Assembly (NCBI GenBank): GCA_050743125.1
Contig: JBOGEB010000006.1
Span: 1 to 57,464 of the forward strand
Origin: JBOGEB01 sp050743125
Lineage (GTDB): Bacteria > Actinomycetota > Nitriliruptoria > Euzebyales > Egibacteraceae
Length of the DNA: 57,464 bases
Direction: 5' to 3'
The notes beneath the pieces are model-generated. The model saw nothing but the letters and a program-made list of their open reading frames with translations. It was not told the origin of the DNA and did no database searches. This document shows, one piece after another, positions 34,438 through 42,239 of the stretch (position 1 is its first letter; each line of letters begins with the position of its first letter). The position numbers and the translations under genes are program-made.

Positions 34438-34466
34438 ATTATTACATGTCAGACTGTCATAACGAA
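34438..34466 (-). promoter_or_regulatory. Candidate promoter with a palindromic operator in the spacer
   Basis: On the minus strand: -35 TTCGTT (34466-34461), 16-nt spacer, -10 TAATAAT (34444-34438), in an unusually AT-rich stretch. The spacer is ATGACAGTCTGACAT (34460-34446), a near-palindrome (ATG.CAG.CTG.CAT). It would drive the GGDEF-like/WbaP genes with a leader of about 160 nt. The Crp/Fnr gene directly upstream is a natural candidate regulator, though this is not a textbook Crp site. Confidence 0.4.
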
Positions 34467-34549
34467 CACTCTAGAAGATATGGAGGTAGGAAAGAACCCA
34501 CCGATCAAAAATTGACTCCCCATAGTGATGAAACATCTCGCCCAGATAA

Positions 34550-35305
34550 TTATGAAATCAGTGCCAGATGCAGGTCGCGGGGGTTCCCAGTTACCCGTTG
34601 GTGAAGATCAGTGATGTCGAGAATGTGAATCTCCCTTCGGCGGGTCTCGATGCAGCCGCGGCGCCGCAGCGTGTGCAGCGCCTTGCTTGTCGCCTCGCGC
34701 GACGTACCGGTCCAAGCGGCCAGTTCCTGTTGCGAGAGCGGCAGCGTGATCTTAATCCGGCCGTCCGTCAGCTCACCGTACCGGTCGGCCAACTCCGTGA
34801 GGCGCAGGCAGATCCGGCCGAGCGCGTCGTTCATCGCAAGCGCTGCCCGGTCCTGCGTGGCCTTGCGGAGACGGCGGGAGAGCATCCGCAAAAGGATGCG
34901 CGCCGCGTCCGGGTTGGCCCAAAGGTAGCGATCGAATTTCGCGCTGTCGATCACCAGCGCCTCGACGTCGTCGATCGCCGTGGTGGTGGCGTCCGCAGGC
35001 TCGCCGTCGATCACGCAAACAGCGCCGATGAGTTCACCAGGACCGAAGATGTCGAATAGCACCTCGCGTCCGTCGTCGGTTTGATAAGCCACCTTTACCC
35101 GACCGCAGAGCAGGAGCAGCATCCGGTGTGGCGTCTGCCCTTGCGTCATGAGCGTGGCGCCGTGATGGAAGAGCCTGTGCCAGCCCAGTTGTGCGATTTC
35201 CTGCACAGCCTCCATCGGTGCCGAAGCCAGGAAGGACCCATCCTCGAACTGCTCCTGGGAGAATTCCTCGACCAGTCCATGTTCCCATTGTCGTGGTGCG
35301 GCCAA
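34550..35305 (-). CDS. Crp/Fnr-family transcriptional regulator
   Basis: 251 aa. N-terminal cyclic-nucleotide-binding beta roll: RLFHHGATLMTQGQTPHRMLLLLCGRVKVAYQTDDGREVLFDIFGPGELIG (landmarks FGPGELIGAV), about residues 40-125. The cNMP motif RXSA-like position reads EPADATTTAID, so cAMP binding is uncertain. Long dimer helix, then a winged helix with LPLSQQELAAWTGTSREATSKALHTLRRRGCIE (HTH about 195-235). No Fnr cysteines. The start may lie somewhat further in (ATG at MEAVQEIAQLG). It sits directly upstream of the minus-strand polysaccharide genes and could control them. Confidence 0.88.
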   Translation of the reverse strand: MAAPRQWEHGLVEEFSQEQFEDGSFLASAPMEAVQEIAQLGWHRLFHHGATLMTQGQTPHRMLLLLCGRVKVAYQTDDGREVLFDIFGPGELIGAVCVIDGEPADATTTAIDDVEALVIDSAKFDRYLWANPDAARILLRMLSRRLRKATQDRAALAMNDALGRICLRLTELADRYGELTDGRIKITLPLSQQELAAWTGTSREATSKALHTLRRRGCIETRRREIHILDITDLHQRVTGNPRDLHLALIS

Positions 35306-35691
35306 TCGCTCAGCCGGTCCCGAAACGACGCTAGTCAGAAGCCATCACCCCTCTTGGCGCACTTGCGTGGCATGTCGATCATAGTCGTCGTCGTCCGTTT
35401 ACCCGTAATCGCCTACCTTGAACCCATACACCCCGCCTTTGCCGAACTCAGGCAGCGGGTTGCCGAGGAGCCCCAGAGGCGCCGCCTAGGCTCGCGGCGG
35501 TGGCCGGATCGCGATCATCTGCTCCATCACCTCCAGCGCTCTCGTCGGTGAATGGTTTCGGTCAATGGTCAAGGTTGCGGCAGCTTCCTTCGGTCCCTGG
35601 CTGCGCTGGCCAGCCCCAAGCTGCCGAGGAATGCCGGGCGAAGGTGCGCGCGGGTATCGGCCGCGCCGCTGAGCACGGAGACGTTCGTGGC
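35306..35691. other. Gene-free stretch upstream of the Crp/Fnr gene
   Basis: Nothing convincing. On the minus strand a frame ending at 35486 (NHSPTRALEVMEQMIAI near the end) has protein-like composition for about 40 codons and could be the tail of a gene truncated by element copy C, but it is too short to name. Confidence 0.4.
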
Positions 35692-35863
35692 CTAGTGGCC
35701 CGCGCGGAAAAACCCGTGGCATTCGGATGCGTCTGCATCCCACCTCGCGGCGTTGCGGATCGCTTGGGGACAACCAGTACACAGCGCGACCCGCGCCTTG
35801 CGAGGCGGGGAGCACTCCGCCCGGGCCCTCGATGCGTACGGAACTTTCCGCTTGGACCACTAG
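35692..35863. mobile_element. CTAG-bordered element, copy C (172 bp)
   Basis: CTAG TGGCCCGCGCGGAAAAAC on the left, GGAACTTTCCGCTTGGACCA then CTAG on the right. It lacks the 33-bp units, so this is a minimal form. The right CTAG (35860-35863) is shared with copy D. Confidence 0.8.
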
Positions 35864-36034
35864 TGGCCCGCGCGGAAAAACCCGTGGCATTCGTGCGCAA
35901 AGCATCCCGCCTCGCGGCGTTGCTGAGGACAACCAGTACACAGCGCGACCCGCGCGGAGCGCTTCGCCTTGCGAGACGGGGAGCACTCCGCCCGGGCCCT
36001 CGGCGCACACGGAACTTTCCGCTTGGACCACTAG
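35860..36034. mobile_element. CTAG-bordered element, copy D (175 bp)
   Basis: Same orientation and ends as copy C, joined head to tail through a single shared CTAG. It has the GCGGAGCGCTTCGCCTTGCG segment that copy C lacks. Ends CTAG at 36031-36034. The 262 nt that follow to copy E hold no gene; they contain a repeated TAGCCCGAACGG (near 36236 and 36260). Confidence 0.8.
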
Positions 36035-36296
36035 TGAAGAGCGACCGAAGCTATGGACGTCACCCCCCGCCATTGGTGGTGCGGTCCTCATCTCCCCGTC
36101 CCCTCCGCCCGGCCCGTCCGTGTCCGCCTCGCCGGACGATGCTCGGTGCAGCGATGCTAATGCGGGTCAGCCAACCTCTCACTGGTACGAAAGGGAACGT
36201 GTAAGATTCCAGCTCCCTTCGGACGGTGTGTGGCGTAGCCCGAACGGACCACCTGAGTGTAGCCCGAACGGGGTGTCTCCGCACCCACATTTTGCC

Positions 36297-36509
36297 CTAG
36301 TGGCCCGCGCGGAAAAACCCGTGCGCATTCGTGCGTACAGCATCCGCACCTCGCGGCGTTGCGGGCCGCTTGAGGACAACCAGCACACGGCGCGACCCGC
36401 GCGGAGCACTCCGCCCGGGCCCCCTCACAGCGATCGGGGGCGTCCCCAGGGTCCCCTCTGGGGTTCCGGACCCCTCACAGTCAACGGAACTTCCCGCTTG
36501 GACCACGAG
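36297..36509. mobile_element. CTAG-bordered element, copy E
   Basis: CTAG TGGCCCGCGCGGAAAAAC on the left; the right end TTCCCGCTTGGACCAC is followed by GAGA instead of CTAG. It contains one 51-bp-type unit (CCTCACAGCGATCGGGGGCG ... CCCTCTGGGGTTCCGG). It lies 177 nt upstream of the EF-G2 gene; the space between shows no gene. Confidence 0.75.
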
Positions 36510-36685
36510 ATGCCTCATCCGCAGCGTAGTCGGAGCAGAAGTCCGTGGGCGTTCGAGCAGTATGACGCGATCCTCAGACAGGACTGTCCATCCGCCTTCC
36601 TGCGTGGCAGGATCGAGCGACTCGCGCCGGGTGTTCGGGCTGCCCGACCTGCGGCCGGCGCTCACCATGAGGGAGGCGTACTCGC

Positions 36686-38680
36686 ATGGCGACACTAAAG
36701 GGGATTCCCACCGCGAGGGTACGGAACGTCGTCCTGTTCGGACATAGCGGGACCGGTAAGACGACGTTAGCCGAGGCGATGCTGAGCGCTGCAGGTGCGA
36801 GCGACGGCCGTGGCGGGATCCTGGATTTCGAGCCCGAGGAGCGTGACCGCGACCACTCGCTCAGCCTCGCGACCGCCTCCCTGCTCTGGCAGGGGCACAA
36901 GATCAACCTGCTTGACGCGCCCGGCAGCCCCGAGGCGATCGGCGACGCCTACCCGGCCCTGCACGCCGCTGACCTGGCGGTGTTCGTCGTCGATGCGAGC
37001 GTGGGCGTCCAGCCTCAGCACGACCAGCTCTGGACGGCGTGTGCCAGCCTCGGCCTGCCCCGCTGTGTGTTTCTCAACAAGCTCGACCGGGAGAATGCCG
37101 CCTACCAGCGCTGCGTCGATGTGCTGCGTGAGCGCTACGGCAATCGGATCGCGCTGGTGCAGGTGCCGATCGGCGTCGAGCAGAACCTTGGCGTGGTCGA
37201 CCTCCGCCACCTCGGCGACGTCACCGATGAGTACCGCGACGAGGCCGAGCAGGGTCGCGAGGCGCTCGTCGAGGCGATCGTCGAGCTGGACGACGGGCTG
37301 CTCGAGCGCTACCTGGAGGGCGAGGTGCCCGACGACGCCGAGCTTGTCGAGTGTTGCAAACGGAGCATCACGGCCTGTGAGTTCTTTCCGGTGCTCTGTG
37401 GGTCGGCGACGTTGGGTGTCGGCGTGGCGCCGCTCGCCGACTTCATCGTCGAACAGTGCCCTTCCCCAGCCGACCGCGCCGCGGCGAGCGGCGTTCCGGT
37501 CGACGGGCCGCTCGCGATCTACGTCGCCAAGACGCTGTCCGATCCGTACGTCGGGCGGATCAACCTCCTCCGCGTGCTGTCGGGTCGGCTCGCGCAGGAC
37601 GACGTGGTGACGGTCTCGCGGACCGGCAGCAGCGTGCGGCTCCACCAGCTCTTCACCCTGAGCGGCAAGGATCAGACCCCCGTCACCGAGGTCTGCGCCG
37701 GAGATCTCGTCGCCGTAGCGAAGCTCGACGACGTCGTCACGGGCGACGTGCTCCTGGCAAAGGACGCGGCCGTCAAGCTCGATCCCATTATCCTGCCCGA
37801 GCCGTTTCACCGCGTCGCGATCGCCGCCGCCTCCTCGAAGGACGAGGACAAGCTGTCGACTTCCCTCGCGCGGCTTGCCGAGGAGGACCCGGCGCTGCGG
37901 GTCGAGCGCGATCCGGAGACGAGCCAGGTCGTCCTCCGCGCTTACGGGCCCGGTCACGTCGATGTCGCGATCGCCCGGCTGCATCGGAAGCTTGGCGTTT
38001 CGGTCCACCAAGTCCCGCTGCGCCTGAGCTACCGCGAGACGCTCAAGGGCCCCGGCAAGGCCATCGGCCGGCACGTGAAGCAATCCGGCGGCCACGGCCA
38101 GTACGGCATCGCGCACATCGAGGTCGAGCCGCTCCCGCGTGGCGGAGGGTTCGAGTTCGAGAATCGCATCGTCGGTGGCGTGATCCCCAGCCAGTACATC
38201 CCCTCGGTCGAGAAGGGCATCCGCGAGGCGATGGCCCAGGGCGTCCTCGCTGGCTACCCGGTCGTCGATGCGAAGGTCCGGCTGGTCGACGGCAAGCATC
38301 ACTCGGTCGACTCGTCTCAGGTGGCGTTCGAGGTCGCAGGGTCGCTCGCGTTCCGCAACGCCGCCGAGCAGGCCGGCGTGATGCTGTTGGAGCCGGTCAT
38401 GGATGTCGCCGTCACCGTGCCCGACGAGCTCACGGGCGACGTCATGGGAGACATCACTTCCCGACGTGGGCGCATCCAGGGCACCGAGCCCGCCGGTCCC
38501 GGTCGCGCGACCGTCCGCGCGATCGTGCCCGAGGCCGAGCTGCTCTCCTACACCGCCGAGCTTCGCAGCCTGAGCAGCGGTGCCGGCGCGGTCACCATGC
38601 GCTACGACCACCACGAGGAGTGTCCCGACCACGTCGCGAAGAAGGTCATCGCCGCAACCCAGGAGGCGCGCGAACACTAG
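36686..38680 (+). CDS. Elongation factor G-like protein (EF-G2 subtype)
   Basis: 664 aa translational GTPase. G1 GHSGTGKTT (about 19-27), G3 DAPGS where canonical EF-G has DTPGH, G4 NKLDRE. The missing catalytic His of DTPGH and the short switch I mark the actinobacterial EF-G-like (FusA2) paralogues, not the housekeeping EF-G. Domain IV/V blocks are complete (GKAIGRHVKQSGGHGQYG, VFEVAGSLAFRNA-like VAFEVAGSLAFRNAAEQAG, GDVMGDITSRRGRIQG). GGGAGG lies 8 nt before the ATG. The related mycobacterial FusA2 has no settled role. The TAG stop lies inside the CTAG that begins element copy F. Confidence 0.9.
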   Translation: MATLKGIPTARVRNVVLFGHSGTGKTTLAEAMLSAAGASDGRGGILDFEPEERDRDHSLSLATASLLWQGHKINLLDAPGSPEAIGDAYPALHAADLAVFVVDASVGVQPQHDQLWTACASLGLPRCVFLNKLDRENAAYQRCVDVLRERYGNRIALVQVPIGVEQNLGVVDLRHLGDVTDEYRDEAEQGREALVEAIVELDDGLLERYLEGEVPDDAELVECCKRSITACEFFPVLCGSATLGVGVAPLADFIVEQCPSPADRAAASGVPVDGPLAIYVAKTLSDPYVGRINLLRVLSGRLAQDDVVTVSRTGSSVRLHQLFTLSGKDQTPVTEVCAGDLVAVAKLDDVVTGDVLLAKDAAVKLDPIILPEPFHRVAIAAASSKDEDKLSTSLARLAEEDPALRVERDPETSQVVLRAYGPGHVDVAIARLHRKLGVSVHQVPLRLSYRETLKGPGKAIGRHVKQSGGHGQYGIAHIEVEPLPRGGGFEFENRIVGGVIPSQYIPSVEKGIREAMAQGVLAGYPVVDAKVRLVDGKHHSVDSSQVAFEVAGSLAFRNAAEQAGVMLLEPVMDVAVTVPDELTGDVMGDITSRRGRIQGTEPAGPGRATVRAIVPEAELLSYTAELRSLSSGAGAVTMRYDHHEECPDHVAKKVIAATQEAREH

Positions 38681-38734
38681 TGGTCCAAGCGGAACGTTCC
38701 GTTGACTGTGAGGGGGTCCGGGGACGCCCCCGAC
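38677..38734. mobile_element. CTAG-bordered element, copy F, truncated
   Basis: CTAG TGGTCCAAGCGGAACGTTCC then GTTGACTGTGAGGGGGTCCG and GGGACGCCCCCGAC. The rest of the element is missing. Its CTAG provides the EF-G2 stop codon. Confidence 0.7.
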
Positions 38735-38754
38735 GGCGCCGTGTAGTCGAGGTT

Positions 38755-38796
38755 GTGGCCAGGATTCGTCACGCATGCGTGACGAATCCTGGCCAC
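38755..38796. terminator. Perfect 42-bp palindrome
   Basis: The 21 bases 38755-38775 (GTGGCCAGGATTCGTCACGC...) are exactly mirrored in 38776-38796, with centre GCATGC and no loop spacer. Located 75 nt after the EF-G2 stop and 68 nt before the cation transporter gene. It probably works as a terminator, but a perfect palindrome of this size could also be a protein-binding or replication-sensitive site. Confidence 0.6.
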
Positions 38797-38850
38797 GGAC
38801 GTCTCTACCTCAGCCCGGCGCGCGTGGATCTCGACAGTCCGTCGCCAAGA

Positions 38851-38856
38851 TAGAGT
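38851..38856 (+). promoter_or_regulatory. -10-like TAGAGT for a leaderless transporter transcript
   Basis: TAGAGT ends 7 nt before the ATG at 38864. A weak TCGACA lies 14 nt upstream of it. No Shine-Dalgarno is visible. Confidence 0.4.
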
Positions 38857-38863
38857 CCGCGGC

Positions 38864-39784
38864 ATGGCTTCCGGTGGCACGAAGGCGGTCGTCGCTGCGC
38901 TTGTGGCGAACCTGGGCATCGCGGTTGCGAAGTTCGTGGGGTTCCTCATTACGCGATCGAGCTCGATGCTCGCCGAGTCAGTGCACTCGGTGGCCGACAG
39001 CGGCAACCAGGCGCTATTGCTGCTCGGTGGACGGATGGCGCGGCGGCCAGAGTCGGAGGAGCACCCGTTCGGATACGGCCGGGAGCGATACTTCTGGTCG
39101 TTCATCGTCGCGCTCGTGCTGTTCACGCTCGGGGCGCTGTTCTCGTTGGGCGAAGGGTTCGCGAAGCTCGGCGAACCGCATGCGCCTGAGTCGCTTGGCG
39201 TCGCAATCGGGATCCTCCTCGTCGCGATCGTGCTGGAGGCGGGTTCGTTTCGGACCGCGGTGCACGAGTCCAACCGGGTCCGCGGCACGGAGTCGTGGTG
39301 GCGCTTCATCCGCCATACCCGCAATCCCGAGCTGCCGGTCGTACTGCTGGAGGACCTCGGCGCGCTGGTCGGGCTGGTGCTCGCGCTGATCGGCGTCGTG
39401 CTCGCCAAGTTCGTCGCGCCGGTGTTCGACGCGTACGCGACGCTTGCGATCGGGACGCTGCTCGGGATCATCGCGATCATCCTCGCGACAGAAATGAAGA
39501 GCCTGCTCATCGGCGAGTCCGCGCGTCCCGGCGTCGTCGCTGCGATCCGGAACGCGATCGAGGAGACCCCCGAGGTCGAGCGGGTCATCCACATGCGCAC
39601 GGTGCACATCGGACCCGAGGAGCTCTTGGTGGGGGCGAAGGTGGAGCTGGACGGCAGGCTGACCTTCGCTCAGGTCGCGCGGACGATCAACGTTGCCGAG
39701 CAGCGGGTCCGCGAGCGCTGTCCCCAGGTGGGGATCTTCTACGTGGAGCCGGACGTCTACTCACCGGACCCCGGCCGTACGTAG
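38864..39784 (+). CDS. Cation diffusion facilitator (CDF) transporter
   Basis: 306 aa, six membrane helices plus a C-terminal cytosolic metal-sensing-like domain (ATEMKSLLIGESARPGVVAAI, then VIHMRTVHIGPEELLVGAKVEL). TM2 has SVHSVADSGNQ with the His-x-x-x-Asp-type pair. In TM5, where Zn transporters carry HxxxD, the sequence is LLEDLGALVGLV, with Asp but no His; this is the pattern of the SLC30A9-like subgroup. HPFGYGRERYFWSFIVAL is a family block. Proton-driven efflux of a divalent cation is expected; which metal is unclear. Confidence 0.9.
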   Translation: MASGGTKAVVAALVANLGIAVAKFVGFLITRSSSMLAESVHSVADSGNQALLLLGGRMARRPESEEHPFGYGRERYFWSFIVALVLFTLGALFSLGEGFAKLGEPHAPESLGVAIGILLVAIVLEAGSFRTAVHESNRVRGTESWWRFIRHTRNPELPVVLLEDLGALVGLVLALIGVVLAKFVAPVFDAYATLAIGTLLGIIAIILATEMKSLLIGESARPGVVAAIRNAIEETPEVERVIHMRTVHIGPEELLVGAKVELDGRLTFAQVARTINVAEQRVRERCPQVGIFYVEPDVYSPDPGRT

Positions 39785-39848
39785 CGGGCGGCGGCCAGCA
39801 GCGCAGCGCCGCCGTGGGTCTGCGGCGGGGGACTCCTCCCGTAATCGG

Positions 39849-41078
39849 CTACGCCTCGATCTTCTCGCCCTTGCCGACCACGACGATCCCGCCCGGCGAC
39901 ACGGTGAAGCGGGCCCGGTCCCCCTCGCGGTCCACGCCGATCTGCGTGCCATCGGGGATGCGGACGTTCTTGTCGATGATCGCGTTCCGTACGATCGCGT
40001 TCCGGCCGACATCGACGCCGTGCATGAGCACGCACCCCTCGACCTCGGCGTGCGAGTGGACGATTACGCCAGGCGACACCACCGATCGGCGCACCTCCCC
40101 GCCGGAGATCACCACCCCGGCGCAAACCATCGAGTCGAGCGCATGCCCCACGCGGCCTGGCCAGTCGAAGACGAACTTCGCAGGCGGGAGCGGCTCATGC
40201 CACGTGAGGATCGGCCACCTCATGTTGTAGAGGTTGAAGACCGGATAGACCGAGACGAGATCCATGTGCGCCTCGTGGTAGGCGTCCAGGGTGCCGACGT
40301 CCCGCCAGTAGCCTCGGTCGCGCTCGGTCGCCCCGGGGACCTGGTTACGGGAGAAGTCGTAGACCGCCGCCTCCCCGGACTTCACGAGCATCGGGATGAT
40401 GTTGCCGCCGATGTCGTGGACGGAGTCCGAGTCCGCGGCGTCGGTCGCCACGGCATCGACGAGCACCTCGGTCGTGAATATGTAGTTGCCCATCGACGCG
40501 AAGATCTCGTTCGGCGCGTCAGGGAGCCCGTCGGCCTGCAGCGGCTTCTCACGGAACGCGGTGATCCACCGGCCGGTCTCGTCGGTCTCGACAACTCCGA
40601 ACTGCCCAGCCTGGTCGCGCGGCACGCGGATGCCCGCGACCGTCACGCCCGCGCACGAGTCCATGTGCTCCTCGAGCATCGGGCGCGGGTCCATCCGGTA
40701 CACGTGGTCGGCGCCGAACACGAGGATGTAGTCGGGACGCTCGTCGCCGATCAGGTTGAAGTTCTGATAGAGCGCGTCCGCGGACCCCTCGAACCAGTAG
40801 GGTCCTCGGCGCATCTGCGGGCCCACGGGGGTCACGTAGTTGCCGAGCAGCGGCGACATCCGCCACGTCCGGGCGAGGTGGCGGTCCAGGCTGTGGCTCT
40901 TGTACTGCGTCAGCACGACGATCCGCCGGAAGTTCGCGTTGACAAGGTTCGAGAGCACGAAGTCGATCAGCCGGTAGTCCCCCCCGAACGGGACAGCCGG
41001 TTTTGCCCGCTGTGCCGTCAGCGGAGCAAGGCGCTTGCCCTCACCTCCGGCAAGCACCATCGAGAGCACGTGTGGCAT
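39849..41078 (-). CDS. glgC: Glucose-1-phosphate adenylyltransferase
   Basis: 409 aa. Makes ADP-glucose for glycogen or related alpha-glucans. MVLAGGEGKRLAPLTAQRAKPAVPFGG (landmark GGEGKRLAPLT) at the N-terminus, FGADHVYRMD for the catalytic region, FREKP, and YWRDVGTLDAYHEAHMDLV are all diagnostic; the C-terminal left-handed beta helix is present (VISGGEVRRSVVSPGVIVHS). ATG 41078 (MPHVLSMVLAGG) is preferred to the GTG at 41084 two codons earlier; the ribosome site is weak either way. No other glg gene is in the window. Confidence 0.95.
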   Translation of the reverse strand: MPHVLSMVLAGGEGKRLAPLTAQRAKPAVPFGGDYRLIDFVLSNLVNANFRRIVVLTQYKSHSLDRHLARTWRMSPLLGNYVTPVGPQMRRGPYWFEGSADALYQNFNLIGDERPDYILVFGADHVYRMDPRPMLEEHMDSCAGVTVAGIRVPRDQAGQFGVVETDETGRWITAFREKPLQADGLPDAPNEIFASMGNYIFTTEVLVDAVATDAADSDSVHDIGGNIIPMLVKSGEAAVYDFSRNQVPGATERDRGYWRDVGTLDAYHEAHMDLVSVYPVFNLYNMRWPILTWHEPLPPAKFVFDWPGRVGHALDSMVCAGVVISGGEVRRSVVSPGVIVHSHAEVEGCVLMHGVDVGRNAIVRNAIIDKNVRIPDGTQIGVDREGDRARFTVSPGGIVVVGKGEKIEA

Positions 41079-41255
41079 GGCCACCGAGCAACCCTACCCT
41101 GAAGATCCCGCTCCCTGTCCATCTGAGTCATGCAAGACACCGTGCCCGCTCGCCGGAACGGGCCTGCAAGGCGGCACCGTCGATCACACCGCCCTCGGCG
41201 AGGACACGGTGAACCTGCGCGCAGCCGCTGCTGACACCAGCACGGATTGCGAGAG

Positions 41256-42224
41256 TCAGGGGAGCAGCAGGATCTTGCCATGGGTCTTGCCGGCCTCGAT
41301 GTAGCGGTGGGCCTCAGCCGCCTGAGCAAGCGGCCAGGTCCGGTCGACGCGCACCTCGAGCTCGCCGGCGGTGATCCACCCGAACAGGTCTGCCGCGCGC
41401 CAGGCCAGCTCCTCGGGACTGGCGACGTAGTGCCCGAGGACCGGGCGCGTGAGGAACAGCGAGCCCTTGGCGGCCAGGAGCTGCGGATTCACCGGCGGCA
41501 CGGGTCCGCTCGACTGCCCGTACAGCACGAGGTGACCGCGGGGGCGCAGGCAGTCGAGGCTGCGGTCGAACGTGTCCTTGCCGACCGAGTCGTAGACGAC
41601 GTCGACTCCCGCCCCGCCGGTCAGCCGGTCGACCTCCTCGGCGAAGTCGACGTCCCGGTAGCGGATGACCTCGTCGGCGCCGGCTGTCCGGGCGAGGCGC
41701 TCCTTCTCCGCCGTCGACACTGTCGCGAGCACACGGGCGCCGAGCCGCCTCGCGATTTGGGTGAGCAGGTGACCGACCCCACCGGCCGCGGCGTGCACGA
41801 GCACGGTCCTCCCCTTCCTCAGCCGCACGGTGCTGTGGGTGAGGTAGTGGGCCGTCATGCCCTGCAGCATCACCGCCGCCGCGACCCGCGTGCCGACGCC
41901 GTCGGGCACCCGCACGGCCCCCGCGGCGGAGACGACTACGTGCTCGGCGTACGCCCCGAGCTGCGACGCGAACGCGACCCGGCTGCCCTCGCCGAGGTCG
42001 GTCACGCCCGGGCCGACCGCATCGACGACGCCTCCGGCCTCCATCCCGGGCGTGAACGGCAGGTCCAGCTTGTAGGCACCCGTCCGGTGGTAGACGTCGA
42101 TGAAGTTCAGCCCCGCGGCTTCGACCTGCACCCGTACCTGGCCGGGCCCGGGGTCGGGTACCGGCACGTCCTCCAGCTGAAGGACCTCCGGCCCGCCGGT
42201 CGTGTGCACGCGGATCGCCTTCAT
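41256..42224 (-). CDS. NADPH:quinone oxidoreductase, zinc-independent MDR
   Basis: 322 aa. MKAIRVHTTGGPEVLQLEDVPVP at the N-terminus, GLNFIDVYHRTG, PGMEAGGVVDAVG, cofactor-binding VHAAAGGVGHLLTQIAR, VVYDSVGKDTFDRSLDCL. No zinc-binding Cys/His set, so it belongs with the quinone reductase/zeta-crystallin group. The ATG 42224 has AGGAGA directly in front of it, which is too close, so the GTG three codons upstream (42233) is a possible start. It overlaps no gene but starts 15 nt after the stop of the small upstream protein on the same strand. Confidence 0.9.
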   Translation of the reverse strand: MKAIRVHTTGGPEVLQLEDVPVPDPGPGQVRVQVEAAGLNFIDVYHRTGAYKLDLPFTPGMEAGGVVDAVGPGVTDLGEGSRVAFASQLGAYAEHVVVSAAGAVRVPDGVGTRVAAAVMLQGMTAHYLTHSTVRLRKGRTVLVHAAAGGVGHLLTQIARRLGARVLATVSTAEKERLARTAGADEVIRYRDVDFAEEVDRLTGGAGVDVVYDSVGKDTFDRSLDCLRPRGHLVLYGQSSGPVPPVNPQLLAAKGSLFLTRPVLGHYVASPEELAWRAADLFGWITAGELEVRVDRTWPLAQAAEAHRYIEAGKTHGKILLLP

Positions 42225-42239
42225 TCTCCTCACCGGCTG

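Noticed and set aside
35486..35690. C-terminal-looking fragment on the minus strand (NHSPTRALEVMEQMIAI)
   Set aside because: Suggestive of a gene tail cut by an element, but too short and without a recognisable family; noted only as a possibility.
28134..36509. Full insertion sequence
   Set aside because: No transposase-like ORF lies between any pair of element ends, so these are called non-autonomous.
36767..38776. A 669-codon open frame antisense to the EF-G2 gene
   Set aside because: GC-rich coding DNA leaves antisense frames open; the translation lacks domains and the sense strand encodes a complete EF-G.
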